Assembly: GCF_000255705.1 (NCBI RefSeq) | Contig: NZ_JH636442.1 | Coordinates: 488,019 to 537,169 of the forward strand | Origin: Zavarzinella formosa DSM 19928 | GTDB lineage: Bacteria; Planctomycetota; Planctomycetia; Gemmatales; Gemmataceae | Reading direction: 5' to 3' | Length of the DNA: 49,151 nt | In this document: positions 49,147-49,151 of the stretch, in pieces | Layout: each line of letters begins with the position of its first letter | Numbering within the stretch: position 1 is the first letter of the stretch | Notes under the pieces: generated by a model | Seen by the model: the letters and a program-made list of their open reading frames with translations, nothing else | Told to the model about the DNA's origin: nothing | Databases searched by the model: none | Program-made: the position numbers and the translations under genes

Positions 49147-49151
49147 GTTGA

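Overview
The window reads as chromosomal DNA of a planctomycete, most likely a member of the Gemmataceae. The evidence is two proteins with the TIGR02996 repeat-companion domain (14106-14828 and 42513-43730, one fused to leucine-rich repeats), several secreted beta-propeller proteins that open with the DWPQW-type motif, abundant small lipoproteins and membrane proteins of no known function, high GC, and intergenic palindromic repeats. I see no rRNA, CRISPR array, integrase or transposase. One tRNA is present.

Layout. 1-363 is the start of a receiver-domain response regulator that leaves the window. 364-1880 has no convincing gene, but its right half is dense in perfect stem-loops and ends in a strong intrinsic terminator about 110 bases before metH, so I propose a structured RNA or regulatory leader. 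1881-7810 is a likely transcription unit of metH, an HI0933-type flavoprotein and an O-methyltransferase. 7842-10429 holds two secreted beta-propeller genes separated by a complex inverted repeat. 10551-13824 is a proteostasis unit on the minus strand: tRNA-Gly, trigger factor, clpP, clpP and a terminator, with a 42-bp perfect inverted repeat between tig and the first clpP. 14106-17626 has a TIGR02996 protein divergent from a large protein of unknown function.

17706-22783 holds a secreted GH2 enzyme, a MocR/LysN-like aminotransferase, a 30-residue membrane peptide gene with its own promoter and terminator, and moeA. 23090-25424 has a Cys-rich lipoprotein, a small hypothetical gene, tsaB, and a membrane protein overlapping a winged-helix regulator. 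25545-29352 has an S46 peptidase and two paralogous exported proteins of about 150 residues, separated by terminators and a pair of 21-bp direct repeats. 29392-33509 carries a lipoprotein, a YmdB-like phosphodiesterase, RNase Y and a membrane protein.

33563-34619 is the rplM-rpsI unit with a promoter and terminator. 34798-39132 has a nitroreductase, an aldo/keto reductase and a tandem pair of 434-residue beta-propeller proteins. 39184-42444 is a compact minus-strand operon of a MarR regulator, a halogenase-like flavoprotein and a CPA2 antiporter. It has a near-consensus promoter whose position implies a leaderless mRNA, and a palindrome over the -35. 42513-49146 has a TIGR02996-LRR protein, a TolB-like propeller, a membrane-anchored hypothetical protein, purD and a large polytopic membrane protein.

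The most interesting items are the structured region before metH, the two composite inverted repeats (9131-9265 and 12047-12146), the MarR/halogenase-like/antiporter operon with its leaderless promoter, the 30-residue membrane peptide gene, and the pair of exported paralogues. All functions are inferred from sequence patterns alone; no database search was run.
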